From Catenuloplanes indicus (lineage in GTDB: Bacteria > Actinomycetota > Actinomycetes > Mycobacteriales > Micromonosporaceae), in the NCBI RefSeq assembly GCF_030813715.1, contig NZ_JAUSUZ010000001.1, forward strand, positions 7,192,001 to 7,256,000: DNA of 64,000 bases, read 5' to 3'. The notes under the pieces are model-generated. The model saw nothing but the letters and a program-made list of their open reading frames with translations. It had not been told where the DNA came from and did not search any database. Of this stretch, positions 26,148 to 35,444 are shown in pieces. The first letter of the stretch is position 1. Each line of letters starts with the position of its first letter. The position numbers and the translations under genes are program-made.

Positions 26148-26807
26148 TTATGAGGCAAAGAGACGCACCTCCCAGGTGGCGTGGTGTTCGGCGCCGATGT
26201 CCAGCAGCGGCGCACCGTCGGCCGGCAGCTCGTCGACGGGCTTGTCCAGGTAGGTCAGTGCGGTGGCCGCGACCGCGTCGCAGTCCGTGGCCAGCCGGGC
26301 GAGCAGCGCGTGCACGCCGTACGGGTCCAGGCCGAGCAGCCGGACGGCCGCGCTCGCCGGGCCGCTGACCGTGCCGTGGGCGGCGGCCACCGCGGCGTGC
26401 GTTGGCGGGAGGCCGGCCGCGGCCGCGATCAGGCCGAACGCGACCGGCTGGTGCACGTCCGGGCGGTGCGGCGCGGGCACCGTCCACATCGCGCGGCCGG
26501 CCCGCAGCAGCGCGCGGCCCTGTGCGCGGGAGGCGGTGCGCAGCGCCGGTGACGGCGTCCGGGCGTCGAGACCGGCGTCGAGCTCCGCCAGCGCGGCGGT
26601 CCGCGCACAGGCCGCGGCCGCGAACGCCGCCGCGACCAGCCCGCCGGTGGCCAGCCGGCCGGTCAGGAAGCCGGCCAGGTCGGTCAGCGTGCGCACCCGG
26701 CCCGCGCTGACCTGGGCCTCCAGGCCGGACGAGTGCGCGTGCCCGCCTGCCGGGAGCCGCCCGTCCGCGAGGACGAGCAGCGTGGCGAGCGAGCCGGAGC
26801 CGGTCAT
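26148..26807 (-). CDS. ureF: Urease accessory protein UreF
   Basis: A 219-residue helical accessory protein, the scaffold that joins UreD to UreG. The opening [24 protein letters not shown] contains the usual DxRxPxGxxxHSxGLE signature, and [22 protein letters not shown] near the C-terminus is typical of actinobacterial UreF. The ATG overlaps the ureC stop by one base (TGATG), showing coupling. Length is normal. Confidence 0.9.
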   Translation of the reverse strand: MTGSGSLATLLVLADGRLPAGGHAHSSGLEAQVSAGRVRTLTDLAGFLTGRLATGGLVAAAFAAAACARTAALAELDAGLDARTPSPALRTASRAQGRALLRAGRAMWTVPAPHRPDVHQPVAFGLIAAAAGLPPTHAAVAAAHGTVSGPASAAVRLLGLDPYGVHALLARLATDCDAVAATALTYLDKPVDELPADGAPLLDIGAEHHATWEVRLFAS

Positions 26808-28513
26808 CAGAACAGGAAGTAGCGCTGGGTCATCGGCAGCGAGTCGACCGGTTGCGGCTCGACCACGTCGCCGTCGATGCGAACCGTGAACGTGTCCGGC
26901 TCCACCTCGATCCGCGGTGTGGCGTCGTTCAGCGGCAGGTCGGCCTTGCCCACGCTCCGGGTGCTCGCGACCGGGACCAGGCGGCGCCGGACGTCGAGCC
27001 GGTCCGCCAGCCCGTCCTCGATCGCCGCCCCGGCCACGAACGCGACGCTGGTCGCGGCCGGTGCGCTGCCGTACGCACCGAACATCGGGCGGGGCAGCAT
27101 CGGCTGCGGCGTCGGGATGGACGCGTTCGCGTCGCCCATCTGGGCCCAGGCGATCATGCCGCCCTTGATCACCAGTGCGGGCCGGACGCCGAAGAACGCC
27201 GGGTCCCAGAGCACCAGGTCGGCGAGCTTGCCCGGCTCGACCGACCCCACCTCGCGGTCGATGCCGTGCGCCACGGCCGGGGCGATCGTGTACTTGGCCA
27301 CGTACCGCCGCGCCCGGAGGTTGTCCTTGCCGCCGTCGCCGGGGAGGCTGCCGCGCCGCGCCTTCATCACGTGCGCGGTCTGCCAGGTCCGCATGATCAC
27401 TTCGCCGACCCGGCCCATCGCCTGCGAGTCCGAGCCGATCATCGAGATCGCGCCCAGGTCGTGCAGCACGTCCTCGGCCGCCATCGTGGTCGGGCGGATC
27501 CGGCTCTCCGCGAACGCCAGGTCCTCGGGGATCGACGGCTTGAGGTGATGGCAGACCATCAGCATGTCGATGTGTTCGGCGAGCGTGTTGCGGGTGTACG
27601 GCCGGGTCGGGTTCGTCGACGACGGGAGTACGTGCGGCTCGGACGCGACCGTGATGATGTCCGGCGCGTGCCCGCCGCCCGCGCCCTCGGTGTGGTAGGC
27701 GTGGATCGACCGGCCGGCGATCGCGGCGAGCGTGCTCTGCACGTACCCGGCCTCGTTGAGCGTGTCGGTGTGGATCGCGGCCTGCACGCCGGACGCGTCG
27801 CAGACGCGCAGGCAGGCGTCGATCGCGGCGGGCGTGGTGCCCCAGTCCTCGTGCAGCTTGAAACCGCCGGCGCCGCCGCGCAGCTGCTCCCACATGGACT
27901 CCTCGGAGACCGTGTTGCCCTTGCCGAGCAGCAGTACGTTCACCGGCCAGACGTCCAGCGCCTCGAACATCCGGGACAGGTACCAGGCGTTCGGCGTGAC
28001 CGTGGTGGCCTTGGTGCCCTCGGCCGGGCCGGTGCCGCCGCCCATGATCGTGGTGATGCCGGAGGCGATCGCCTCCTCCAGGATGCCGGGCGCGATCAGG
28101 TGTACGTGCGAGTCGATCGCGCCCGCGGTGAGGATCCTGCCGTTGCCCGCGATCACCTCGGTGCCCGGGCCGATCACCAGATCCGGGTGCACGCCGTCCA
28201 TGGTGTCCGGGTTGCCGGCCTTGCCGAGCGCGACGATCCGGCCGTCCAGGATGCCGACGTCGGCCTTGACGATGCCCCAGTGGTCGAGGACGACCGCGCC
28301 GGTGATCACGGTGTCCAGCGCCTTCTCCGCGCGGGTGGCCAGCGACTGGCCCATCGACTCGCGGATCACCTTGCCGCCGCCGAAGACCGCCTCGTCACCG
28401 CCGCCGCTGCGGTCCTCCTCGACCTCGATCAGCAGGTCGGTGTCGGCCAGCCGGATGCGGTCACCGGTGGTCGGGCCGTAGAGCGCGGCGTACCGTCGCC
28501 GGTCGATCCTCAT
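26807..28513 (-). CDS. ureC: Urease alpha subunit
   Basis: A 568-residue catalytic subunit that hydrolyses urea to ammonia and carbamate using two nickel ions. It starts [19 protein letters not shown]. Nickel ligands and active-site residues are present: HVH at residues 136-138, the carbamylated Lys of [10 protein letters not shown] at 219, His-221, and the flap region [32 protein letters not shown] supplies the late Asp ligand. Start overlaps ureB by 4 nt (ATGA). Actinobacterial ureases keep the three-subunit form seen here. Confidence 0.96.
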   Translation of the reverse strand: MRIDRRRYAALYGPTTGDRIRLADTDLLIEVEEDRSGGGDEAVFGGGKVIRESMGQSLATRAEKALDTVITGAVVLDHWGIVKADVGILDGRIVALGKAGNPDTMDGVHPDLVIGPGTEVIAGNGRILTAGAIDSHVHLIAPGILEEAIASGITTIMGGGTGPAEGTKATTVTPNAWYLSRMFEALDVWPVNVLLLGKGNTVSEESMWEQLRGGAGGFKLHEDWGTTPAAIDACLRVCDASGVQAAIHTDTLNEAGYVQSTLAAIAGRSIHAYHTEGAGGGHAPDIITVASEPHVLPSSTNPTRPYTRNTLAEHIDMLMVCHHLKPSIPEDLAFAESRIRPTTMAAEDVLHDLGAISMIGSDSQAMGRVGEVIMRTWQTAHVMKARRGSLPGDGGKDNLRARRYVAKYTIAPAVAHGIDREVGSVEPGKLADLVLWDPAFFGVRPALVIKGGMIAWAQMGDANASIPTPQPMLPRPMFGAYGSAPAATSVAFVAGAAIEDGLADRLDVRRRLVPVASTRSVGKADLPLNDATPRIEVEPDTFTVRIDGDVVEPQPVDSLPMTQRYFLF

Positions 28514-28833
28514 CGGGTGTGGTCCTTGTCCAGTGGGCCGGCGGCCTCGCCGCGCAGGCCGGGGACGATGCGGCGGCCGCCGAGCGGCACCAGGCCGACC
28601 TCGCGCGGCACGCCCGGCTCGAAGCGCATCGACGTGCCGGCCGGTACCGCCAGCCGGTGCCCCCACGCGGCCCGCCGGTCGAACTCCAGCGCCGGGTTCG
28701 CCTCCGCGAAGTGGTAGTGCGAGCCCACCTGGATCGGCCGGTCACCGGTGTTCGCCACCGGCAGCGTCAGCACCGGCTTACCGGCGTTGATCTCGATCTC
28801 CCCGTCGCCGGGCAGGATCTCTCCGGGAATCAC
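28510..28833 (-). CDS. ureB: Urease beta subunit
   Basis: A 107-residue structural subunit starting [16 protein letters not shown], with the highly conserved [28 protein letters not shown] segment (residues about 26-53) and [10 protein letters not shown]. It packs against UreC in the trimeric enzyme. It lies 9 nt after ureA and overlaps ureC by 4 nt. Confidence 0.95.
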   Translation of the reverse strand: MIPGEILPGDGEIEINAGKPVLTLPVANTGDRPIQVGSHYHFAEANPALEFDRRAAWGHRLAVPAGTSMRFEPGVPREVGLVPLGGRRIVPGLRGEAAGPLDKDHTR

Positions 28834-28842
28834 GCTGGCCCC

Positions 28843-29160
28843 CTACGGGATCGGCTCGTGCACGGTGACGAGCTTGGTGCCGTCCGGGAACGTCGCCTCG
28901 ATCTGCACCTCGGCCAGCATCTCCGGCACGCCCTCGAGCACGTCCTCGCGGGTCAGGACGGTCCGCCCGGCCTCCATCAGCTCGGCCACGGTCCGGCCGT
29001 CCCGCGCCGCCTCCAGGATGAACGCCGTGATGATCGCGGTCGCCTCCGGATGGTTCAGGCGCAGGCCGCGTGCCCGGCGCTTCTGCGCCACGTCCGCGGC
29101 CACGTGGATGAGCAGCCGATCCTGCTCGTGCCGGCTGAGGAACAAGTCTCCGACCTCCAT
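28843..29160 (-). CDS. ureA: Urease gamma subunit
   Basis: A 105-residue structural subunit. [20 protein letters not shown] (residues about 28-47), [23 protein letters not shown] and [17 protein letters not shown] are canonical. It is the first gene of the minus-strand cluster ureABC-F-G-ORF-D. Its promoter region is shared with the divergent Atu4866 fusion gene and holds a GlnR-type box. Confidence 0.94.
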   Translation of the reverse strand: MEVGDLFLSRHEQDRLLIHVAADVAQKRRARGLRLNHPEATAIITAFILEAARDGRTVAELMEAGRTVLTREDVLEGVPEMLAEVQIEATFPDGTKLVTVHEPIP

Positions 29161-29194
29161 GTCCGCTCCGGGCCATCGATGCTGGCACCGGCAC

Positions 29195-29210
29195 GTTTCG
29201 TCCCTGTTAA
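29195..29210 (-). promoter_or_regulatory. GlnR-type box upstream of ureA
   Basis: On the minus strand the site reads TTAAC-AGGGAC-GAAAC, matching the actinobacterial GlnR pattern GTnAC-n6-GAAAC at 9 of 10 half-site positions counting the free base, and the AC-n9-AC core exactly. A weaker second a-site (GTGCC) follows after another 6 nt toward ureA. It lies 35-50 nt upstream of the ureA ATG. Confidence 0.6.
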
Positions 29211-29357
29211 GCCCACGCTGCCGTCGATCACCACGCTACCGGCGACCGCACCGGCCCGGGGCCGGAACGTGCCTGGGTGGGGTGCACCCTGGTTCGGCCG
29301 CCGCGCCCGCCGCAGGGTGGACATGCATCAACACCGACGATCACCAGGGGGTACGCC

Positions 29358-29906
29358 ATGAGTGCGCGACTCTTCACCGGCGCCATGATCTGCACGCCGG
29401 ACCCGGTGGCCGGTCTCGACCTGCGCGTCGAGGACGGCCGGATCGCCGCGATCGGGCCGGGGCTGCCGGCCGGTGGCGTGCCGGTGACCGAGCTCCGCGG
29501 CCGGATGATCGCGCCGCTGTTCGCCGGGCCGCTGGCCGCCGGCAACCCGGCCACGTTCGCGGTGCTGCCGGCCGGGCCGCCGGAGATGGCGGTGCTGTGG
29601 CCGCGTGACGCCACGTTCGTCGTCGACGGCGCGATGGTGTCCTCGGTCGAGGCCGTGCCGGGCCCGTCCTCGTCGCCGCACCTCGGCACCTGGATCGACT
29701 CGACCGGCTACATCCACCAGCACCTCACGCCGGACGGCCGCTACGACGAGACGCGCGGCGGGCGCCCACACGCCTACCGGGGCGCGTTCCGGATCTACGA
29801 CGACCACATCGTGTACCGCGACGACCTGGGTTTCTGGGCCTACGGCCGGTTCGACGGCGGCCTGCTGCACCACGCCGGCTACACGTTCACCCGGAAGGAC
29901 TCCTGA
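29358..29906 (+). CDS. Atu4866-domain protein fused to an amidohydrolase-like N-terminal segment
   Basis: A 182-residue protein. The C-terminal 80 residues (GTWIDSTGYIHQHLTPDGRY, AYRGAFRIYDDHIVYRDDLG, FWAYGRF) match my recollection of the small Atu4866 beta-barrel family. Residues 1-60 (ARLFTGAMICTPDPVAGLDL, RVEDGRIAAIGPGLPAGG, GRMIAPLFAGPLA) look like the N-terminal beta-sandwich of an amidohydrolase, ending where the metal-binding HxH should begin (here FAG). The same segment recurs at the start of the next gene (AMLFTGGAVVTMDPALGDLE), so a truncated duplicate fused to Atu4866 is the likely origin. The function is unknown. It is 2 nt from the next gene and divergent from ureA. Confidence 0.75.
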   Translation: MSARLFTGAMICTPDPVAGLDLRVEDGRIAAIGPGLPAGGVPVTELRGRMIAPLFAGPLAAGNPATFAVLPAGPPEMAVLWPRDATFVVDGAMVSSVEAVPGPSSSPHLGTWIDSTGYIHQHLTPDGRYDETRGGRPHAYRGAFRIYDDHIVYRDDLGFWAYGRFDGGLLHHAGYTFTRKDS

Positions 29907-29908
29907 TC

Positions 29909-31219
29909 ATGGCGATGCTCTTCACCGGCGGCGCGGTCGTCACCATGGACCCGGCGCTCGGCGACCTCGAGCGCGGCGACGTGCTGGTCTCCGGCACGGA
30001 GATCGTCGCGGTCGGGGCGGACCTGCGCGATCACCCGGCCGCGCGGGACGCGGAGGTGGTCGACACCCGCGGCGCGATCGTGGCGCCGGGCTTCGTGGAC
30101 ACGCACCGGCACGCCTGGCAGGCACAGATGCGCCGGACCATCCCGGACGTCGGCGACCTGGGCGAGTACCTGTCGTCCACGCTGGCCGGCGTCGCACCCG
30201 CCTACACGCCGCAGGACATGTACACCGGCACTCGGCTGGCGGCGCTGTCCGCGCTGGACGCCGGGATCACCACGATGCTGGACTTCTCGCACAACTCACG
30301 GTCGGCCGCGCACTCGGACGCGGCGATCCGCGGCCTGGCGTCGACCGGCATCCGCGGCGTGCACGCGTCGATGGGACCGCACTTCGGGGCGTGGGACCGG
30401 CAGTGGCCGGCCGACCTGGCCCGGCTGCGCGCCGCGCTGCCGGACGGCGGGCTGATCACGCTGCGGCTGGCCGCGCTCGCCACCGACATCGTCGGCCCGG
30501 ACCTGGTCTACGGCCCGTCGCTGGCGGCCGTCGCCCGCGACCTGGACATCGCGGTCAGCGTCGACGCGGTCTTCGGCGCCGCGTCCTCGGCCGCGATCCT
30601 GGACTGGGCGCGGCGGGACCTGCTCGGGCCGGGCGTGGAACTGATCCACGCGACCGGCCTGACGCCGGACGCGTGGCGGGCGATCGGCGCGACCGGCGCG
30701 ACGGTCTCGCTGGCGCCCAGCTCGGACACGCAGATCGGGCTGGAGACCGCGATCCCGGCGGTGGACGAGGCGCTGGCCGCGGGCGTACGGCCGGGCCTGA
30801 GCATCGACGTGGAGGTGGCGCTGGCGAGCGACATGTTCACCCAGATGCGGGTGCTGCTGGCGGTGCAGCGCATGCGGGCGGTCACCCGGCCGGAGCGCCG
30901 GATCACCACCCGCGACGTGCTCGGCTTCGCCACGGCCGACGGCGCGCACGCGATCGGCCTGGGCGCGGTGACCGGCGCGCTCACCCCGGGCCGGCAGGCG
31001 GACCTGATCGTGGTGGACGCGGAGGCGGTGAACACGATGCCGCTCAACGACGCGATCGGCACGCTCGTGCTCGGCGCCGATCCGCGGAACATCTCGACGG
31101 TCCTGGTGGCGGGCGTGGTCCGCAAGTCCGCGGGCCGGCTGACCGGCGTCGACCTGGACGTGCTCCGCCGCGAGGTGACCGCCTCCCGGGACGCGGTCCG
31201 CGCCGCGGTCGCCCGCTGA
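29909..31219 (+). CDS. Amidohydrolase (TrzN/SsnA/cytosine deaminase-like), divergent active site
   Basis: A 436-residue metal-dependent hydrolase of the amidohydrolase superfamily. The N-terminal beta-sandwich leads to GFVDTHRHAW with the HxH metal pair (about residues 66-68), and VELIHATGLTPD and LSIDVEVALASDMFTQMR supply later His and Asp ligand positions, followed by TADGAHAIGLGAVTGALTPGRQADLIVVD. The usual HxxE pair on strand five is replaced: the aligned segment reads LDIAVSVDAVFGA. It may thus be a mononuclear variant with altered catalysis, or inactive. Substrate is unknown; adjacency to urease hints at a nitrogenous compound, which is inference only. Confidence 0.82.
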   Translation: MAMLFTGGAVVTMDPALGDLERGDVLVSGTEIVAVGADLRDHPAARDAEVVDTRGAIVAPGFVDTHRHAWQAQMRRTIPDVGDLGEYLSSTLAGVAPAYTPQDMYTGTRLAALSALDAGITTMLDFSHNSRSAAHSDAAIRGLASTGIRGVHASMGPHFGAWDRQWPADLARLRAALPDGGLITLRLAALATDIVGPDLVYGPSLAAVARDLDIAVSVDAVFGAASSAAILDWARRDLLGPGVELIHATGLTPDAWRAIGATGATVSLAPSSDTQIGLETAIPAVDEALAAGVRPGLSIDVEVALASDMFTQMRVLLAVQRMRAVTRPERRITTRDVLGFATADGAHAIGLGAVTGALTPGRQADLIVVDAEAVNTMPLNDAIGTLVLGADPRNISTVLVAGVVRKSAGRLTGVDLDVLRREVTASRDAVRAAVAR

Positions 31220-31244
31220 CCCGGCCGGGCTGATCCCGGCCGGG
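31220..31244. terminator. Bidirectional terminator between amidohydrolase and PBP genes
   Basis: Two CCCGGCCGGG arms at 31220-31229 and 31235-31244 form a perfect 10-bp stem with a 5-nt loop, directly after the amidohydrolase stop and 11 nt before the convergent PBP stop. Confidence 0.65.
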
Positions 31245-31255
31245 CCCGCGGCGCG

Positions 31256-33496
31256 TCAGTCCTCCGTGGACGGCGACTTCGACGACTTCGGGGCGGGTGG
31301 CAGCTGGGGGCTGGCGGCGGAGCCGGACTTGAAGGAGATCTTCTCGCTCGGCGCCGGGAAGTCCCGGACCGGCTGGCCCGCGAGCGCGTCGTGCAGCAGC
31401 GTCCCGATCGACCGGATCACCTGGTCCTGGGCGGCCAGGCCGACGATGTCGGTGGGGTTGTCCGGGTTGGCTGCGATCCCGGCGATCGCCAGCTGCGGCG
31501 TGAACGCGATGAACGACTCGGTGGCGTAGTTGTCCGAGCTGCCGGACTTGCCGGAGACCGGGCGGCCGACCATGCCGCTCAGCTCCGTGGACGTGCCGCC
31601 CGGGCAGCTGCCGTAGGTGGGCTGCTGACCGACCACGCAGCGGCCGGCGTCGGCCGCGGCCCGGGCCACGTCCTTGTCCAGTGCCTGCGTGCACTCCGGC
31701 TGCGCCACCTTGGCCGCGGCGTCGCTGACCGTGCCGGTGGAATCGGTGATCGACACGACCGGGGTCGGCTTGCAGAACTTGCCGTCCGCGGCCAGCGTGG
31801 CGTACGCGTTGGCCATGTCCAGCGGCGTGGTCGCGGAGACGCCGAGCGTGAACGCGCCCCAGCCGCTCGGCTTGGCCGCGAGGGCCGCGTCCTGCTGGTT
31901 GCGGAACTGGATGCCGAGCCGCTTGGCCATCTCCACGGCCTTGGTGACGCCGACCTCCTGCTGCAACTTGATGAAGTACGTGTTCGACGACTTGCCGAAC
32001 CCGGTCCACATGTTCTGGTAGCCGTCCTGGTAGGTCTTGTCCGCGTTGCTCGGGCACCAGAACCCGCCGCACGCGGTCGCGCTGCCGTCCGGGTAGATCG
32101 TCTTGAACGGGCTCTTGGTGGTGTAGCCGGTGTCCAGCGGAAAGCCGTTCTCCAGCGCGGCCAGCAGGACGAACAGCTTGAACGTGGAGCCGAACTGGTA
32201 TCCGGCCGAGTCGTCGCTGCCCGCGATGAACTGGTTGACCGTGTTCGGGTAGTTGCCGCCGCCGGGGTTCGGCTCGATGCTGAAGTACCGGTTGATGGCC
32301 AGCGCCTTGACCTTGCCGGTGCCCGGCTCGACCGCGGCCAGCGGCGCGGCCTTCGGGTCGTCGTGGTCGTAGATGCGCACCGACTCGGCCGCGGCCTGGT
32401 CCTGCATGCGCGGGTCCATCGACGTGACGATCCGCAGGCCGCCCTTCTTCAGCAGCTCCTCGCGGTCCTCCGGCGTCGGGCCGAACTCCTCCTGCTGCTT
32501 CCACCAGGACAGGAAGTAGTCGCAGAAGAAGCCCCAGCTGTTGTGCGTGCGGGGCACGGCGGTGCAGTTGCTGGTGGCGGCCGTCGGCTTGAGGTTCAGC
32601 GGCTCGGCGATCGCCTTGTCCGCCTCCTCCCGGGTGATCGCGCCGGTGCCGACCATCGCGTTCAGCACGTAGTTCCGCCGGCCGACCGCCTGGTCCTCCG
32701 GGTTGTTCACCGGGTCGTACGCGTACGGCGACTTCACCAGCCCGGCGATCATGGCGGCCTGGCCGAGCGTGAGCTTGTCCGGCGTGGTGGAGAAGTACGC
32801 GCGGGCGGCCGCGGAGACGCCGTACGCCTTGTTGCCGAAGAACGCGATGTTCAGGTATCGGCGGAGGATCTCGTCCTTGTCCTTCAGCTTCTTCTCCAGC
32901 GTGATCGCGTACCGGATCTCCTGGAGTTTGCGGCCGGTGCTGACCTCGGTCGCGGCGTCCCGTTCCGCCTCGGTCGCGGACTCGTCGTTCTTCAGCACGT
33001 TCCGGACGTACTGCATGGTCAGCGTGGACGCGCCGGACACCTCGCCGCCCCGGCTGTTGGAGACGAACGCGCGCAGCAGGCCCTTGAGGTCCATGCCGCC
33101 GTGCTCGTAGAAGCGGGTGTCCTCGGCCGCCACGATCGCGTCCTTCATCACCGGCGCGATGTCGTCGATGCCGACGTCGGTGCGGTTCTCCTCCCAGAAC
33201 TGGGTGATCTGCGTCTTGCCGTCATTGGCGTAGATGTACGACGCCTGCGGGGTCGGTGGCACCTGCAGGTCGCTGGGCAGGTCCTCGAACGAGTCACCGG
33301 CCAGCTTCGCCGCCATGCCGGCCGTGGCGCTCACCGGCAGCGCGGCGCCCGCGACGACACCGCCGACGATCACGCCGAGCAGCGCCAGCGCCAGGAGTTT
33401 GCGGCCGACGGCCAGCGGCGAGCGCGGTGCGGCGGGGCCGGCCTTCTCGGCGCCCGGGACCAACGGTGCGGTCACGTCTCCCTGTGGATCTGTCAC
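31256..33496 (-). CDS. Class A penicillin-binding protein (transglycosylase/transpeptidase)
   Basis: About 746 residues. A short cytoplasmic N-terminus and one membrane anchor (about residues 32-55) precede a GT51 transglycosylase (EDTRFYEHGGMD near 125, with catalytic Glu, and GASTLTMQYVRN) and a transpeptidase with SxxK as STFK (near 437), SSNTYF and KSGSSDNY (near 650). It polymerises and crosslinks peptidoglycan outside the membrane. The tail is Pro/Ser/Lys-rich. The start is uncertain: GTG 33496 gives VTDPQGDVTAPL, while GTG 33475 has AGGGAG only 2 nt upstream. It is divergent from aspS. Confidence 0.92.
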   Translation of the reverse strand: MTDPQGDVTAPLVPGAEKAGPAAPRSPLAVGRKLLALALLGVIVGGVVAGAALPVSATAGMAAKLAGDSFEDLPSDLQVPPTPQASYIYANDGKTQITQFWEENRTDVGIDDIAPVMKDAIVAAEDTRFYEHGGMDLKGLLRAFVSNSRGGEVSGASTLTMQYVRNVLKNDESATEAERDAATEVSTGRKLQEIRYAITLEKKLKDKDEILRRYLNIAFFGNKAYGVSAAARAYFSTTPDKLTLGQAAMIAGLVKSPYAYDPVNNPEDQAVGRRNYVLNAMVGTGAITREEADKAIAEPLNLKPTAATSNCTAVPRTHNSWGFFCDYFLSWWKQQEEFGPTPEDREELLKKGGLRIVTSMDPRMQDQAAAESVRIYDHDDPKAAPLAAVEPGTGKVKALAINRYFSIEPNPGGGNYPNTVNQFIAGSDDSAGYQFGSTFKLFVLLAALENGFPLDTGYTTKSPFKTIYPDGSATACGGFWCPSNADKTYQDGYQNMWTGFGKSSNTYFIKLQQEVGVTKAVEMAKRLGIQFRNQQDAALAAKPSGWGAFTLGVSATTPLDMANAYATLAADGKFCKPTPVVSITDSTGTVSDAAAKVAQPECTQALDKDVARAAADAGRCVVGQQPTYGSCPGGTSTELSGMVGRPVSGKSGSSDNYATESFIAFTPQLAIAGIAANPDNPTDIVGLAAQDQVIRSIGTLLHDALAGQPVRDFPAPSEKISFKSGSAASPQLPPAPKSSKSPSTED

Positions 33497-33641
33497 GAGG
33501 TAAAGATGGTTTTCAGCGGCGATCGGTTGCACCGCCGCGCGAGATTCCTTCGGCTTCGGTGCCGCGCGAAATGTGAAGCGGCAGGCCTGACAGAATGCGA
33601 AGCTGACGACACCTGACCGCAACGACGAGGAGTTCACTGTC

Positions 33642-35441
33642 GTGATCCGTACTCATGACGCCGGCAGCCTGCGCGCCACGGACGCCGGCGTGACCGTGAC
33701 GCTGGCCGGCTGGGTGGCCCGCCGCCGCGACCACGGCGGGGTCATCTTCGTGGATCTCCGCGACGGCTCCGGCGTGGTGCAGGTGGTCTTCCGCGAGGAC
33801 ATGGACGCGGCGCACGCGCTGCGCAACGAGTACTGCGTGAAGGTGGTCGGCGAGGTCGCGGCGCGGCCCGCGGGCAACGAGAACCCGGAGCTGCCGACCG
33901 GCGCGATCGAGGTGATCGTGTCCGAACTGGAGGTGCTGTCGGAGGCGGCGCCGCTGCCGATCCCGGTCGACGACGACGTGAACGCGGGCGACGACATCCG
34001 GCTCCGCTACCGCTACCTGGACCTGCGCCGCTCCGGCCCGGCCCAGGCGATCCGGCTGCGCTCGAAGGCGTCGCAGATCGCCCGGACCGTGCTGCACGAG
34101 CGCGACTTCCTCGAGATCGAGACGCCGACGCTGACCCGGTCCACGCCGGAGGGCGCGCGCGACTTCCTGGTGCCGGTCCGCCTGCAGCCCGGCAGCTGGT
34201 ACGCGCTGCCGCAGTCCCCGCAGCTGTTCAAGCAGCTGCTGATGGTCGGCGGCATGGAGCGGTACTACCAGATCGCCCGCTGCTACCGCGACGAGGACTT
34301 CCGCGCGGACCGCCAGCCGGAGTTCACCCAGCTCGACATCGAGATGTCCTTCGTCACCCAGGAGGACGTGATCGACCTGGGCGAGGCGCTGGTCAAGGCG
34401 CTGTGGAAGGAGCTGGCCGGGCACGAGATCGCCGGCCCGATCCCGCACATCACCTACCTGGACGCGATGGCCCGCTACGGCTCGGACAAGCCCGACCTGC
34501 GGTACGGCGTCGAGCTGACCGAGCTGACGGACTACCTGACCGGCACCGAGTTCCGGGTGTTCGCCGGTGCGATCGCGGCCGGTGGTTACGTCGGCGCGGT
34601 GGTCATGCCGGGCGGCGCGGCGCAGACCCGCAAGGAGCTGGACGGCTGGCAGGACTGGGCGAAGGCGCGCGGCGCCCGCGGCCTGGCCTACGTGGTGCTG
34701 GACGCGGAGACCGGCGAGCCGCGCGGCCCGGTGGCGAAGAACCTGTCCGAGGCGCACCTGGCCGGGCTGGCCGACGCGGTCGGCGCGAAGCCGGGCGACG
34801 CGATCTTCTTCGCCGCCGCGACCGAGAAGCGGGAGGCGCAGGAGCTGCTCGGCGCCGCGCGCGTCGAGATCGCGAAGCGGGCGAACCTGATCGACGAGTC
34901 CGCCTGGGCGTTCTGCTGGGTGGTCGACGCACCGATGTTCGAGAAGACCGACGAGGGCGGCTGGACCGCCGTGCACCACCCGTTCACCTCGCCGAACGCG
35001 GAGTGGATCGACAACTTCGAGACCGCGCCGGACCGGGCGCTGGCGTACGCGTACGACATCGTCTGCAACGGCAACGAGATCGGCGGCGGTAGCGTCCGTA
35101 TCCACCGCGGCGACGTGCAGAGCCGGGTCTTCGACCTGCTCGGCATCTCGACCGAGGAGGCGCAGGACAAGTTCGGCTTCCTGCTGGAGGCGTTCAAGTA
35201 CGGCCCGCCGCCGCACGCCGGCATCGCGTTCGGCTGGGACCGGGTCTGCATGCTGCTGGCCGGTGCCGACTCGATCCGCGAGGTCATCGCGTTCCCGAAG
35301 ACCCGCGGTGGCTTCGACCCGCTGACCAGCGCGCCGACGCCGATCACGGCGCAGCAGCGGAAGGAGGCCGGCGTGGACTTCAAGCCGGCCCCGGCCGCCG
35401 CGGGCACGGCCGGGGTCGCGGCGCCGGTCGAGAGCAAGTAA
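33642..35441 (+). CDS. aspS: Aspartyl-tRNA synthetase, probably non-discriminating
   Basis: A 599-residue bacterial-type class II synthetase. The N-terminal OB-fold includes [20 protein letters not shown]; the catalytic core has [17 protein letters not shown], motif 2 ([21 protein letters not shown]), the GAD insertion and motif 3 [13 protein letters not shown]. His-31 of RRRDHGG and following Gly-Gly are the residues associated with relaxed enzymes that also charge tRNA-Asn, to be corrected by GatCAB; discriminating enzymes have Leu there. Relaxed specificity is thus inferred from one position. GTG 33642 has GAGGAG upstream. Confidence 0.95.
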   Translation: MIRTHDAGSLRATDAGVTVTLAGWVARRRDHGGVIFVDLRDGSGVVQVVFREDMDAAHALRNEYCVKVVGEVAARPAGNENPELPTGAIEVIVSELEVLSEAAPLPIPVDDDVNAGDDIRLRYRYLDLRRSGPAQAIRLRSKASQIARTVLHERDFLEIETPTLTRSTPEGARDFLVPVRLQPGSWYALPQSPQLFKQLLMVGGMERYYQIARCYRDEDFRADRQPEFTQLDIEMSFVTQEDVIDLGEALVKALWKELAGHEIAGPIPHITYLDAMARYGSDKPDLRYGVELTELTDYLTGTEFRVFAGAIAAGGYVGAVVMPGGAAQTRKELDGWQDWAKARGARGLAYVVLDAETGEPRGPVAKNLSEAHLAGLADAVGAKPGDAIFFAAATEKREAQELLGAARVEIAKRANLIDESAWAFCWVVDAPMFEKTDEGGWTAVHHPFTSPNAEWIDNFETAPDRALAYAYDIVCNGNEIGGGSVRIHRGDVQSRVFDLLGISTEEAQDKFGFLLEAFKYGPPPHAGIAFGWDRVCMLLAGADSIREVIAFPKTRGGFDPLTSAPTPITAQQRKEAGVDFKPAPAAAGTAGVAAPVESK

Positions 35442-35444
35442 GTA

